Shown: positions 9,331 through 18,360 of the stretch, one piece after another
How the letters are laid out: each line of letters starts with the position of its first letter
How positions within the stretch are numbered: position 1 is the first letter of the stretch
Assembly (NCBI GenBank): GCA_025656455.1
Contig: JAHXHS010000047.1
Span: 1 to 40,321, forward strand
Origin: Candidatus Thiodiazotropha sp. (ex Epidulcina cf. delphinae)
GTDB taxonomy: Bacteria; Pseudomonadota; Gammaproteobacteria; Chromatiales; Chromatiaceae
Reading direction: 5' to 3'
DNA length: 40,321 bases
The notes under the pieces: generated by a model
Told to the model about the DNA's origin: nothing
Database searches by the model: none
What the model saw: only the letters and a program-made list of their open reading frames with translations
Made by a program: the position numbers and the translations under genes

Positions 9331-9945
9331 ATGAACAAGATACGATTCGCCATAACCTTATTGGCGCTGCTGATATCGACAGTGCTGCAGGCGTCCCCAG
9401 GCTACAGCTACCCCCAATCCCGCATTCAGGCGCCGCAACTGCAAGAGAACGATCCTGGCGCGGTGCTGCGCGAGGGGATGACCAAACTACTGAGGTTTCT
9501 GCGCCAGTCGGATAGGCCCGATCCGCAGACTATTTCGGCATTTTTGGAACAGGAGGTCGCCCCATACTTCGACTTCGATTATATGGCGACCTGGGCGGCA
9601 GGTCCGATGAATCGGCGCATGAATGATCAACAGCGCGTGGAGATGGCGCAAACCATCAAGGAGATGCTGCTCGGCACCCTGACGGAGAGGCTGGGAAGTT
9701 ACAGCAATCAGGATGTGCGTTTTTTTCGCCCGCGCCGCGCCGGTGAAAACGAGGTGAAAGTCCGGGTGGGGATTCTACAGGCGGGGGGTTACCCGGCGAA
9801 TATCGATTTTCGTTTCTATCGGAGTGAGGCCGGGTGGAAAGTGTTCGATGTCTCTGCAAACGGTAATAGCGCACTGGCCTTTTATCGTCAGTATTTCATG
9901 AGCCGGCTGCGCTCCCGCACCCCGAACTGGAGTTATCGCCGCTAG
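9331..9945 (+). CDS. MlaC/Ttg2D-like periplasmic phospholipid-binding protein
   Basis: A 204-residue protein with a signal peptide (MNKIRFAITLLALLISTV, cleavage near residue 25). The mature part fits the MlaC family: an early FLEQEVAPYFDFDYMA segment and the C-terminal VFDVSANGNSALAFYRQYF, which corresponds to the family's final helix. MlaC proteins carry lipids between outer and inner membrane with MlaFEDB. None of those partners is nearby, so this is a stand-alone paralogue. The start at 9331 was chosen because GGAGGAG sits five bases upstream and a signal peptide follows; a longer frame from 9235 lacks both. The stop codon TAG lies inside the inverted repeat that follows. Confidence 0.85.
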   Translation: MNKIRFAITLLALLISTVLQASPGYSYPQSRIQAPQLQENDPGAVLREGMTKLLRFLRQSDRPDPQTISAFLEQEVAPYFDFDYMATWAAGPMNRRMNDQQRVEMAQTIKEMLLGTLTERLGSYSNQDVRFFRPRRAGENEVKVRVGILQAGGYPANIDFRFYRSEAGWKVFDVSANGNSALAFYRQYFMSRLRSRTPNWSYRR

Positions 9946-10038
9946 TACTCCTTCAACATCATTGCCTGCGCACTGCGCCTTGCCGCGAAACACCACAGGA
10001 GCGCTGAACCCATCATTATCATGTTGAAGGAGTACTAG
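9942..10038. repeat. 97 bp inverted repeat between two genes
   Basis: An 18 bp perfect inverted repeat, CTAGTACTCCTTCAACAT at 9942-9959 and its complement at 10021-10038, is separated by 61 bases. The left arm contains the stop codon of the MlaC-like gene; the right arm contains AGGAG, 13 bases before the next start. A folded transcript could hide that ribosome site. Confidence 0.8.
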
Positions 10039-10045
10039 GCTAACC

Positions 10046-10594
10046 ATGTCTTTCCGCAGACCGACAGAGCAAGCGGCAACCGCCAACGAGCGACAAAAAC
10101 TGGGCCGTTGGATGGTGATTGGCGCGTGGCTGTTGCTGCTGCTGTTGTTGACCCTTTTTTTTTCACAATGGCTCGAACGGCAGCAAAATCCTAATCGGCA
10201 TTTGAGCGTTATCACCGGCGCGACGGGTGACGCCGCGGTGGTGCTGAAAAGAAATCGTGCCGGGCACTATGTCGCACCCGGTCATATCAACGGCGTACCG
10301 GTAACCTATCTGCTGGATACGGGAGCGACCTTTGTAGCGGTTTCGGCTGAGCTGGCGCAAAAGGCGGGTTTACAGCGAGGCATGCCGGCGCAGAGCAGGA
10401 CGGCCAATGGGGTTGTGCGTAGCTGGTTGACCGAGATCGATCAGCTGCAATTGGGCCCGATCGTGATGCGGGAGGTCAAGGCGACTATTATGCCGAACAT
10501 GCCCGAAAACGAGGTATTGCTGGGCATGAGCTTTCTGCGGCATCTGGCATTGAAACAGGAGGGGGATGAGTTGGTGATTTCGTTGCCACCCTGA
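10046..10594 (+). CDS. membrane-anchored retropepsin-like aspartic protease (TIGR02281 type)
   Basis: 182 residues. One membrane segment (about 22-41, rich in Leu) is followed by a clan AA aspartic protease domain facing the periplasm. The catalytic motif LLDTGAT has Asp90, and LLGMSFLRHL near the C-terminus is the family's second conserved segment. Such proteins act as homodimers, each giving one Asp. It follows the MlaC-like gene by 100 bases and may share its transcript. The substrate is unknown. The start has only a distant AGGAG lying in the repeat arm. Confidence 0.85.
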   Translation: MSFRRPTEQAATANERQKLGRWMVIGAWLLLLLLLTLFFSQWLERQQNPNRHLSVITGATGDAAVVLKRNRAGHYVAPGHINGVPVTYLLDTGATFVAVSAELAQKAGLQRGMPAQSRTANGVVRSWLTEIDQLQLGPIVMREVKATIMPNMPENEVLLGMSFLRHLALKQEGDELVISLPP

Positions 10595-10626
10595 AAGCGT
10601 GACAACGGAAATCACGGGTCGTTGGG

Positions 10627-10657
10627 CAGGCTGCCGCTGCAAATAGGCAGCAGCCTG
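10627..10657. terminator. possible bidirectional terminator hairpin
   Basis: CAGGCTGC (10627-10634) pairs with GCAGCCTG (10650-10657) between the convergent protease and HU genes. No clear T-run follows on the plus strand, so this rests on position and stem alone. Confidence 0.4.
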
Positions 10658-10663
10658 GCGCTG

Positions 10664-11071
10664 TCAGCCGATTTTATCTTTCAGCGCCTTGAGGGCGGTG
10701 ACCTTGACGACTGTCTTGGCCGGTTTGGCGGCAATCTTGATGGCCTCGCCGGTGGCGGGATTGCGACCCATGCGCGCCTTGGTGCGTGGCTTAATGACAC
10801 GGCGGACCTTGATGCCGCTGTCGGGAATGGTAATCTCGCCCGAACCCCGGCGTTGCAAATGGCGTGAAATCAAGGCATTCAATGCGGTGAATACGGAGGC
10901 GACCTCCTTTCTCGACAAACCGGTGTCTTCGGCAATCGAGCCGATGATCTGGGTCTTGGTTTGTTTGGTGGCGATGGATTTCAGACGTGGCGCGGCAACG
11001 GCTTTTTTGGCAACTGCCTTTTTCTTTGCTGCTTTCTTTGCAGTCTTTTTGACGGTTTTTCTGAGGGCCAT
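10664..11071 (-). CDS. HU-family DNA-binding protein with lysine-rich N-terminal tail
   Basis: 135 residues. Residues 1-40 are Lys/Ala-rich (TVKKTAKKAAKKKAVAKK), like the tails of histone H1 or AlgP-type proteins. Residues 45-135 are an HU domain: TKTQIIGSIAEDTGLSRKEV, then VRRVIKPRTKARMGRNPATG, the DNA-bending beta arm with its RMGRNP tip. HU proteins bend and coat DNA. Core HU has about 90 residues, so the tail is the extra part; in mycobacterial HupB the basic tail is C-terminal. The start at 11071 was chosen for AGGAG eight bases upstream; a longer in-frame start at 11128 has none. Confidence 0.9.
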   Translation of the reverse strand: MALRKTVKKTAKKAAKKKAVAKKAVAAPRLKSIATKQTKTQIIGSIAEDTGLSRKEVASVFTALNALISRHLQRRGSGEITIPDSGIKVRRVIKPRTKARMGRNPATGEAIKIAAKPAKTVVKVTALKALKDKIG

Positions 11072-11112
11072 GGGATTTGCTCCTTCTGAAGGAAGATTGA
11101 AAATCATTGTGC

Positions 11113-11128
11113 GTGTTAAAAATAACAC
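11113..11128. promoter_or_regulatory. perfect 16 bp palindrome upstream of the HU gene
   Basis: GTGTTA and TAACAC flank AAAA, about 42 bases before the HU start in AT-rich DNA. It could be an operator or a hairpin in the leader. The rest of the 303-base gap between the divergent HU and chalcone-isomerase-like genes (11072-11374) shows no certain promoter. Confidence 0.35.
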
Positions 11129-11374
11129 AGATTTTCAATAGTTAAATAAGAAATAGAGGTTTTTTTCATGATCTTGGTTAATTTCTTCACCGTTTTACAA
11201 ATATTCGACAATGAACGGCATGCAAATCCCTGCTGGATAGCTGTTGATCGTTTGGTTGTTATTAATCCCTGCAACCTTTAAGCACGGTTTCCTGCGGGTT
11301 TATCAATCGGCGCGAGCGGTGGAAGATAACGTGGTAACATCTGATTTCGAATTCAGCATGGGGATGGAAGTATC

Positions 11375-11941
11375 ATGAAAAGAGCGATCGTCACCTGTTT
11401 ACTGATGTTATATTTAATGGCTGCCGAGGCCAGGGAAATCGCTGGAATATCGATACCGGAACAGATCCTGCGCGATGCCGATAAGACTGAGCTGGTATTG
11501 AACGGTGCCGGTATTCGCAAGAAGTTCTTCTTCAGCGTCTATCTGGCGTCACTCTATCTGCAACAACCGACTCCACAAGTGGAGGCGGCGATCGATACCG
11601 GAAAGCCCGCTCGGGTTGAGATGCGGGTACTCTACTCCAAGATAGAAAAAGAGAAATTCATCGAGGGGTGGAATGATGGGTTTAGTGCGAATTTATCGCC
11701 GGAGCAGTTGCAGTCGGTGCGCCAAAGGCTCGACCGTTTCAACGGGATGTTTGAAACCCTGGTGGAAGGGGACCTGATCGAACTTGACTATTTTCCCGAA
11801 GAAGGGACCCGTGTCACGATCAAGGGTGTGGAGAGAGGCACTATACCGGGAGGTGATTTTCATCAGGCCTTGCTCAAGGTCTGGCTGGGGGAGTCGCCGG
11901 TCGGCCAGAAGTTGAAGGAAGCGTTGTTGGGCATGCATTGA
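11375..11941 (+). CDS. chalcone-isomerase-like periplasmic protein
   Basis: 188 residues with a signal peptide (MKRAIVTCLLMLYLMAAEA). The mature part fits the bacterial chalcone isomerase-like (Chalcone_3) family: LVLNGAGIRKKFFFSVYLAS near the start, then VEMRVLYSKIEKEKFIEGW and IELDYFPEEGTRVTIKG, ending in FHQALLKVWLGESPV. The bacterial members are mostly uncharacterised, and fatty-acid binding has been proposed for the fold. The start at 11375 has GGAAG about seven bases upstream. It converges on the GGT-like gene, with 68 bases between them and a weak hairpin at 11965-11983. Confidence 0.85.
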   Translation: MKRAIVTCLLMLYLMAAEAREIAGISIPEQILRDADKTELVLNGAGIRKKFFFSVYLASLYLQQPTPQVEAAIDTGKPARVEMRVLYSKIEKEKFIEGWNDGFSANLSPEQLQSVRQRLDRFNGMFETLVEGDLIELDYFPEEGTRVTIKGVERGTIPGGDFHQALLKVWLGESPVGQKLKEALLGMH

Positions 11942-12009
11942 CCCGCTGGCTCTCTGTTGCTGAAGAGCGAAAGCATATCGCTCATGGAACTCCGGTCCAT
12001 GGATTCGGA

Positions 12010-13548
12010 TCATGCCCAGTCGCTGATTCCGCCGCGACGCTCGTCGCCGATGCCCTTCAATTCGCCTCGCTTGTCTATCATGACGCTGTGAGCGCCACCG
12101 AAAAACAGGTTCTTTTCCTGCCAGCGTTGTTGTTTCGGGAACTCATTGCACAAGGCGTGTGAAACCGATTCGTCGATGCCGGGCTCCAGGCTCAATAAAC
12201 CGTTTTCGAAGTGGATGCGTGCGCTGGATACCGCCTGTTCGAGGGGCATGCCATAGTCCAGCTGGTTGATGATCACTTGCAGTATGGCGCTGCGGATTCG
12301 GTTTGAGCCGCCCGAGCCGGTGACGATGCAGCGGCCATCCCCGGTCAAAATGAGGGTCGGCGCCATCATCGAGGCTAGACGGTGGTTTTCCGGCCACAGA
12401 TGGAATCCGCGAGGGTTGAGATCCTCTTCGCCCAACATGTTGTTCATCATGATGCCGGTGCCTGGGATGATATAGCCGCAACCCTCCCCGTTGGATAATG
12501 TCATGCTGGCGAGATTGCCTTCGCTATCAGCAATGCTGATCTGTGTCGTGCCATGGGTCGAGAGGCCGCCCATGTCTAACCGGGCCCGGAAACGCTTGCC
12601 GATTTCCGGGTCGAGGAGACGGTCCATCGACAGGTGATTTTCGCCACGCGCCAGCTGTGTGAGCCTCATGGTGCGAGCGAGCAATCGCAGATGTCGCTCC
12701 TTGCCTGCATCATCCGGTGCGGGAGAGCGGGATGCCAGCAATCCCAGGGAAAAGGCGATCAGTGTCCCACCCAGGGAGGGTAGGGGGTTGGTTACCAGTA
12801 GTGCGTCACGGTAGTTGTAGTGGAGCGGCTTGCGCAGCATCACCCGGTAGCCGGTCAAGTCCTCCATGTGCAGATGTCCCCCTTGTTCGCGGCAATCCCT
12901 GACCAGTTGCCTGCCCGCCTCTCCTTCGTGAAAGAGCCGCTCTCCCTCATGTTGCAGGGTGTCGAGGAAGCCCGCCAGCGCCGGCTGTTTATGGCGTTCG
13001 CCCGTTGAGATCAGACGTTGGGGATCGTCGGGAGAGGCATTGATCGCCAGCGCTTCCGGGGTTGCGCGCAGGATTGGGGCGACTATAGTTGCTATCGTGT
13101 GCTGGAAGGGATTGATGACGACCCCGTCGCGGGCCAGCTGAATGGCGGGTTGGAAGAGTGTCGAAAGGGGGAGCCGGCAGTGATCCCGGTGGATGGTGAA
13201 GAGTCCCCTGACGAATCCAGGGGTGGCGATCGATCCCATGCCGATATGAAACGTCTGACTGGCAGTGCCGAAATCGGCCTCGATGGGATAAAACCCAAGC
13301 GCCTCTTCGGCCTCTTTGCGACGGGGCGTCTGGGCAAAAAAGTCGTACACCAAGGGCGCTTTGCCCTGTGGACGAGCAGTAAGAAATCCCCCACCGCCCA
13401 GCGAAGCGAGCACGGGCTCGGCCACGCAGGCGGTCAGCATGGCGGCAACCGCCGCGTCGAAGGCGTTGCCGCCCGCCAGCAGTGTCTCGCAAGCCGCCCT
13501 GGCGGTTTCGTGATGGCCGGCGGAGACAACGCCTCTATGCGGCTTCAT
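12010..13548 (-). CDS. gamma-glutamyltransferase-like (Ntn-hydrolase) protein
   Basis: 512 residues. These enzymes cleave themselves and use the freed Thr to move or hydrolyse gamma-glutamyl groups, for example from glutathione. The predicted processing site is before Thr334 in HGTTQISIADSEGNLASMT. In the E. coli enzyme the sequence is TTH; here the third position is Gln. Other family motifs present are AGGNAFDAAVAAML, ASLGGGGF, ATPGFVRGL and TGSGGSNRIRSAI. No signal peptide is visible, whereas E. coli GGT is periplasmic, so this one may act in the cytoplasm or be a related acyltransferase/hydrolase. The ATG at 13548 has only a weak GGTGA before it. Confidence 0.88.
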   Translation of the reverse strand: MKPHRGVVSAGHHETARAACETLLAGGNAFDAAVAAMLTACVAEPVLASLGGGGFLTARPQGKAPLVYDFFAQTPRRKEAEEALGFYPIEADFGTASQTFHIGMGSIATPGFVRGLFTIHRDHCRLPLSTLFQPAIQLARDGVVINPFQHTIATIVAPILRATPEALAINASPDDPQRLISTGERHKQPALAGFLDTLQHEGERLFHEGEAGRQLVRDCREQGGHLHMEDLTGYRVMLRKPLHYNYRDALLVTNPLPSLGGTLIAFSLGLLASRSPAPDDAGKERHLRLLARTMRLTQLARGENHLSMDRLLDPEIGKRFRARLDMGGLSTHGTTQISIADSEGNLASMTLSNGEGCGYIIPGTGIMMNNMLGEEDLNPRGFHLWPENHRLASMMAPTLILTGDGRCIVTGSGGSNRIRSAILQVIINQLDYGMPLEQAVSSARIHFENGLLSLEPGIDESVSHALCNEFPKQQRWQEKNLFFGGAHSVMIDKRGELKGIGDERRGGISDWA

Positions 13549-13721
13549 GTTTCACCGATATAGTATTTCGTTTCATTGACTTGGGTCGTTGCATAAAAAC
13601 CTCAACATCGCTATGGTTTCCGGACTCCCGAAAAATTGCAAACCTGGTCAACATTCATCCAGGATATGGGTAATATTCTGATTCAGCTTTAACAGAATGT
13701 GCCGTTATATAAAGGAGCGAT

Positions 13722-13754
13722 ATGACCCCCGACAATAAGGATCGAAATTCCTGA
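13722..13754 (+). CDS. possible 10-residue leader peptide
   Basis: MTPDNKDRNS followed by TGA. AAAGGAG lies four bases before its ATG and is the best ribosome site in the region. The long gene that follows starts 11 bases later with only GTAGAAAG before it. Translational coupling or a leader role is conceivable; chance is also possible. Confidence 0.3.
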   Translation: MTPDNKDRNS

Positions 13755-13765
13755 GCGTAGAAAGA

Positions 13766-16700
13766 ATGGCCGTGCCACACTCTAAAGCCGACGATGTCTT
13801 ACTCAAGAACCTGGTTCCGCTGAATACACTCTCAGAGGAGCAGCTAGGCCATCTGCTTAGCCAAATTGTGGTGGAAAAGGCCAAAAAGGGCGATTATCTG
13901 TTTCGTGAGGGGGATACCGACCACCAGAACGTCTACCTGCTTTCCGGCACTGTCGCCCTACTTTCGGGGCAGAAAGAGATGGACCTGATCAGCAGCGGCA
14001 CGCCAACGGCGCGTTTCGCCCTGGCCCATCAGCTACCGCGTAAACACTCCGCCCAGGCCAGGACAACCGTTACCTACGTGCGGATCGACAGTCGTATGCT
14101 CAGCGACATGTTGGCGCGCAGCCACAGCGCCAGTTACGAAGTCAAGGATATCGAACAGCCCAGCAGCGGCGACTGGATGAGTCTGTTGCTGCAGTCCCCG
14201 GTGTTTCAGCAAATCCCGCCTGCCAATCTGCAGCGTGTGATGATGCGCATGGAGGAGGTTCAGGTAAGCGCCGGGGATGTGATCATCAATCAGGGGGAGG
14301 AGGGAGACTATTTCTACTTGATCAGCAAGGGTGAATGCAGTGTCTCTCGCACCCCTGAAGCCGGCCATGCGCCGGTGGAGCTGGCCCTGCTGCAAGCAGG
14401 CAGGGGGTTCGGCGAAGAGGCGTTGATCTCTGACAAGCCGCGAAGCAGTTCGGTTGTCATGACCACGGACGGCGTGTTGGTGCGGCTCAACAAGCAGGAT
14501 TTTATCGAACTCGTCAATCAGCCCCTTTCACGCGCCCTCAGTTATGACGACGCCATCGAAATGATTGAAAAGGGCGCCCTCTGGCTGGATGTCCGCGCCC
14601 CGGAAGCGTATGAAGAGGGGCACCTGCCCGGCGCCATCAATCTGCCTTTCTTCTCCCTGCGTTTTCAGGCCTCCAGCCTTACCCTGGATCGCGCATACGT
14701 GGTCTATGGCGAAGAGGTCGGCCAGTCGGCCACGGCCGCCTATCTGTTGACGGAACGGGGGGCCGAGGTCTTCGTGATGGATGTCAATTGGGCTCAGATC
14801 GCTGAACTGATCGGCATCAATGAGCAGAGTGACGAGGCTCAGGTCAACAATGTCATCGATTTCAATCGTGAATCGGATGACGCCTCCCCATCCGCTGTGG
14901 ACTCACCGGAGGAGAAGCGAAAACTGAATCGGTTGAAAAAGGAGCTTGATGAGGCGCGCCGTCAATTCGAGCAGGAATTGGAGCAGCGGCATACTGAAAT
15001 CAAGTTGCTGCGCCAGGCATTGGCAGTGGCCAAGAGCCGGATGCAGGCCGGCGAGGAAGGGGCGCAGAACGCGCATGCCCTGCAACAGGAGGTGCAGCAG
15101 CTGCAGGAGTCGCTGCAAAAGGCCGAGTCCAGGCTGTCCGAAGGGGAAGATCTAGCAGATGAAAAGAGGGCGTTGCAGGAGCGTGTCGATGATTTGGAAC
15201 AGAGTCTGGATGCCACCCGGGACGAACTGAACGGCGCCAGGCAGCTCAACGATGAAGCCAGGCAGCAGGGTAATGATCTGCGTGAGCAGTTGAACCAGTT
15301 ACAGGTCCGTCATGAGGAGGACGAGGGTCGTCTCAAGGAGGAGATCACCACACTGCAGATCCAGCTGGAGAGCGCCAATGAGGCCCTGCATGACGAGCAG
15401 GAGAAGGGTGGGCAGCAGGGCGCCGAGCTGGAGTCCCTGGGTGTGGAGCTCGCGCAACTGCAAAAGGATGCCGAGGCCTTCCGTCAGCAGGCGGCAGAGG
15501 GTCTGGCCAGCATCACTCAACAGCGCGATGAGCTTGGGCAGACCCATCAGGATACCGAGACCCGGCGCGAACAGCTCTCGGAGGAGCTTGCGCGCATCAC
15601 TGAGGAGCGCGATGAACTGGCCCGCTCTCTGCAACAGCAGCAGGAGAAACAGACCGCTGTCGAGAGCGAATACCAGCAGCAGGTCGAAACCGCGCAACAG
15701 TCACTGAGTCAGACCCAGGACGAGTTGAAGCAACTGCGGGCCGCCAATCAGCAGGCTGCGACAGAACATCAGCAGCAACTGGAAGAGATCATCCAGACAT
15801 CCAAGCAAGCCGCAACAAAGGCCGGTGAAAAGATTGCCGGTCTTCAGCAACGGATCGAGGCCGCGGATTCAGCCCAGTCGGCGTTGCAGGCCGAGCGGGA
15901 TGAGTTGACGGAACGCCTGCAAACGGAGCAATCCCAGGTTACCTCTCTGCAACAGAGCCTGGAGGCCATGGAGGAGCGCCGTGGCGGATTGGAAAAGGAG
16001 TTGGACGCGGTTCGCCAGGCAGGCAATGATGCGGATGCCCAATACAGTAATGCCATGGAGTCGTTGCGCTCCGAGTTGGAGCGGGCCAGAGAGGGGGTAG
16101 ATCAACTCAGGCAGGAAAAACATCAGAACGAACAGTTGCTTGCCAGTCGTGAAAGTGAACTGTCGAAAGCGGAGGCCCGGCTGACCGAGCTGCAGGCGGA
16201 GCTGGCGAAGCAGGCCGAGACCAACGGCGAGCAGGTGTCGGGTCTGCAGCAGGCGTTGGCATCCCTGGAAGAGGCCAGCCATCAGGCGCAGGAGCGCGAG
16301 CAGCAACTGACCCAGGCGTTGGAAGCGTCCCGCCTCGATGGCGATGAAGAGCTGGCGACACTCAGAGAGCAATTGCAGGAGGCCCAGGCCGCGGCCCGGC
16401 AGCAGAGCGAAAAGCGGGTCGAGTTTGAAGCACGACTGGAACAGGAGCACCAGACAGCGGAATTTCTCAAGCGCTCCCTAGAAACGGCCGAGCAGGCCGT
16501 AGAGATATCGAACAAGGATCTGAACGACGTCCAAGAGGCGCAGCAGGCCCTTGAGGCGCAGTTGAGGGAGAGGCAGGAAGCGCTGCAGGCGCTTGAGCAA
16601 CAAAACGCCGAGTCACAGCAACAGCTCTCCGATCAGCAGACGGAGTGGCAGGATCGTCTGCAGGCGCTGGAACGTGAACTCAGCGACAAACAGCAGCTAT

Positions 16701-18226
16701 CCGAGCAGTTCGCTCAGCAACTCGAGGCCGCCAATGAGTCCCTTGGCGACGTGCGTCAAACTCAGGCCGATCTGGAAGCCGGTCATCAGGCGCTGACCTC
16801 GGAAAAGGCGGATTTGGAAAACCGGCTCGAGCAGGCGCAGGCGGAGTTGGCGGAACGCCTCCAGGCCCATGAGGCGGAACTGGCTGCGCAAAAGGCCGCG
16901 TTTGCCGAGTTGCAGCAGGAATTAGCCACAGAAAAGGAGTCTGCCCAACGGGTGGGCGAGCTCCAGACCTCGCTGGAGAGCATGGGCCAAGAACTCGAAC
17001 AGGTACACGAAACCGCGCAGAGCCAGGTAGCTGAACGACAGCAGCGAGAGAAGGAGCTTGAGGAAACGATCGAACAACAGCGGCGGCAGGTGGAAGCGTT
17101 ACAGACAGCCGCCAGCGATGCCGAACAGCATGCCGTCGATCAGCAGGCGTTGCAGTCAGGCCGTGAGGCGTTGCGCAAGGCCGAGGAGGAGATCGAGGCG
17201 CTGAAGCGTGAAGTCGGCGGATTACGTGAAGTCCAGATGGAGATGGAGAGCCAGCTGACCGATGATGTCGATACAGAGATGCACACCTTGCGGACAGCGC
17301 TGGAAACAGAGACGAAAAAGCGCGAAAAGTCTGAAAAGCTGGCGCGTCAGGCCGATGTGTTGCGGCGTGAGCGGCAGGTGCAGGAGACCGCGATCGAGAT
17401 GTTGGGAGAAGATCTCGAGACCCTCGACAAAGAGAAGGATACGTTGGTCGCGGAGCGCGATAACCTGGCCGGTCAGCTGAGCGAGTTGCGCAGTCAATAT
17501 ACCGATCTGATCAATGAGAATGATCATCTCCATTCAGAGATGAGCGGTATCCGCGAGCAGGTTACGGATTCCAGTATGGCCGACGATCTCTTGGTGCAGA
17601 TGGAGGAGTTGCGCATCAAGGCAGAGAATTTCGAGTCCGAGCGGGATGAAGCCAAGGCAGAAGCAACACGTATGCGCCGCGAGGTCGGAGAGCTGCGCAG
17701 TGTCATCGAGACCTATGTGGAGCAGATCCAGGACGTTCAATCGTTCGGTGTTGACGAGCAGGTGGCAGCGTTACGGACCGAGCTGGATATGGTGCGACGC
17801 CAGGCCGCGGCGGATCTGGAGCACATGCGTTCCGAACTGAGCACCGCGAAGTCCCGGCTGGAGGCCACCTCCGGCCGTGACGTGGACGAGGTGGCCGCGC
17901 TTCAGGCCAGTCGCCAGGAGATGGTTTCCCTGCAGCAGTCCCTCTCCGAGAAGGACCACATGCTGCGTATGTCTCAAGGTCAATGCCGCTCCCTGGAGGA
18001 TGCGATTGAAGACCGGGACAAGGAAGTGGATCAACTCAAACGCAAGTTGGAACTGTTGCTGAGAAAGGCCGGCGGCCTGGATCATCCATCGATGCAACTT
18101 GGCAGCGACACGCCTGACGGCGAATTCCGCTCCGATGCACAGGTGCAGCCATCCAACGCTGACGTCCAATCCGGTGATGCAGATCCCAAACGCTCTTCGC
18201 TAGGCCGGCTATTCCGCAGAAAGTAG
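13766..18226 (+). CDS. giant protein: two cyclic-nucleotide-binding domains, rhodanese-like domain, long coiled coil
   Basis: 1486 residues. A degenerate CNB fold occupies about 15-110. A better one follows at about 140-255, with the cassette FGEEALISDKPRSSSVV keeping the phosphate-binding Arg. A rhodanese-like domain lies at about 260-350 (LWLDVRAPEAYEEGHLPGAI); where the active-site Cys is expected the sequence is VVYGEEVGQSATAA, so it is probably not a sulfurtransferase. From about 385 to 1425 nearly everything is Glu/Gln/Leu/Arg/Ala-rich coiled coil, then a basic end (SLGRLFRRK). No signal peptide or membrane segment. A cytoplasmic scaffold or filament responding to a cyclic nucleotide is the simplest idea, but this is inference. 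Compact CNB-rhodanese proteins are known; the huge coil is what stands out. Confidence 0.9.
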   Translation: MAVPHSKADDVLLKNLVPLNTLSEEQLGHLLSQIVVEKAKKGDYLFREGDTDHQNVYLLSGTVALLSGQKEMDLISSGTPTARFALAHQLPRKHSAQARTTVTYVRIDSRMLSDMLARSHSASYEVKDIEQPSSGDWMSLLLQSPVFQQIPPANLQRVMMRMEEVQVSAGDVIINQGEEGDYFYLISKGECSVSRTPEAGHAPVELALLQAGRGFGEEALISDKPRSSSVVMTTDGVLVRLNKQDFIELVNQPLSRALSYDDAIEMIEKGALWLDVRAPEAYEEGHLPGAINLPFFSLRFQASSLTLDRAYVVYGEEVGQSATAAYLLTERGAEVFVMDVNWAQIAELIGINEQSDEAQVNNVIDFNRESDDASPSAVDSPEEKRKLNRLKKELDEARRQFEQELEQRHTEIKLLRQALAVAKSRMQAGEEGAQNAHALQQEVQQLQESLQKAESRLSEGEDLADEKRALQERVDDLEQSLDATRDELNGARQLNDEARQQGNDLREQLNQLQVRHEEDEGRLKEEITTLQIQLESANEALHDEQEKGGQQGAELESLGVELAQLQKDAEAFRQQAAEGLASITQQRDELGQTHQDTETRREQLSEELARITEERDELARSLQQQQEKQTAVESEYQQQVETAQQSLSQTQDELKQLRAANQQAATEHQQQLEEIIQTSKQAATKAGEKIAGLQQRIEAADSAQSALQAERDELTERLQTEQSQVTSLQQSLEAMEERRGGLEKELDAVRQAGNDADAQYSNAMESLRSELERAREGVDQLRQEKHQNEQLLASRESELSKAEARLTELQAELAKQAETNGEQVSGLQQALASLEEASHQAQEREQQLTQALEASRLDGDEELATLREQLQEAQAAARQQSEKRVEFEARLEQEHQTAEFLKRSLETAEQAVEISNKDLNDVQEAQQALEAQLRERQEALQALEQQNAESQQQLSDQQTEWQDRLQALERELSDKQQLSEQFAQQLEAANESLGDVRQTQADLEAGHQALTSEKADLENRLEQAQAELAERLQAHEAELAAQKAAFAELQQELATEKESAQRVGELQTSLESMGQELEQVHETAQSQVAERQQREKELEETIEQQRRQVEALQTAASDAEQHAVDQQALQSGREALRKAEEEIEALKREVGGLREVQMEMESQLTDDVDTEMHTLRTALETETKKREKSEKLARQADVLRRERQVQETAIEMLGEDLETLDKEKDTLVAERDNLAGQLSELRSQYTDLINENDHLHSEMSGIREQVTDSSMADDLLVQMEELRIKAENFESERDEAKAEATRMRREVGELRSVIETYVEQIQDVQSFGVDEQVAALRTELDMVRRQAAADLEHMRSELSTAKSRLEATSGRDVDEVAALQASRQEMVSLQQSLSEKDHMLRMSQGQCRSLEDAIEDRDKEVDQLKRKLELLLRKAGGLDHPSMQLGSDTPDGEFRSDAQVQPSNADVQSGDADPKRSSLGRLFRRK

Positions 18227-18278
18227 CTTTCCGATCGATGTCTCCCACGGGCCGCGTCCTGCGCTCTCCCGGCGCATT

Positions 18279-18320
18279 TATTAACCCGGCAACTAAATAT
18301 ATCGAGTAGCCGGGTTAATA
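18279..18320. repeat. mini copy R2 of the tripartite palindrome family (42 bp)
   Basis: It has the same first 12 bases, TATTAACCCGGC, and the same last 12 inverted, enclosing 18 bases (AACTAAATATATCGAGTA) in place of about 260. It forms one hairpin just after the coiled-coil gene and could act as its transcript end. Confidence 0.8.
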
Positions 18321-18360
18321 AGTGAAGCTGAATATGACAGGCTGTATGGCGAGGTAGCGT

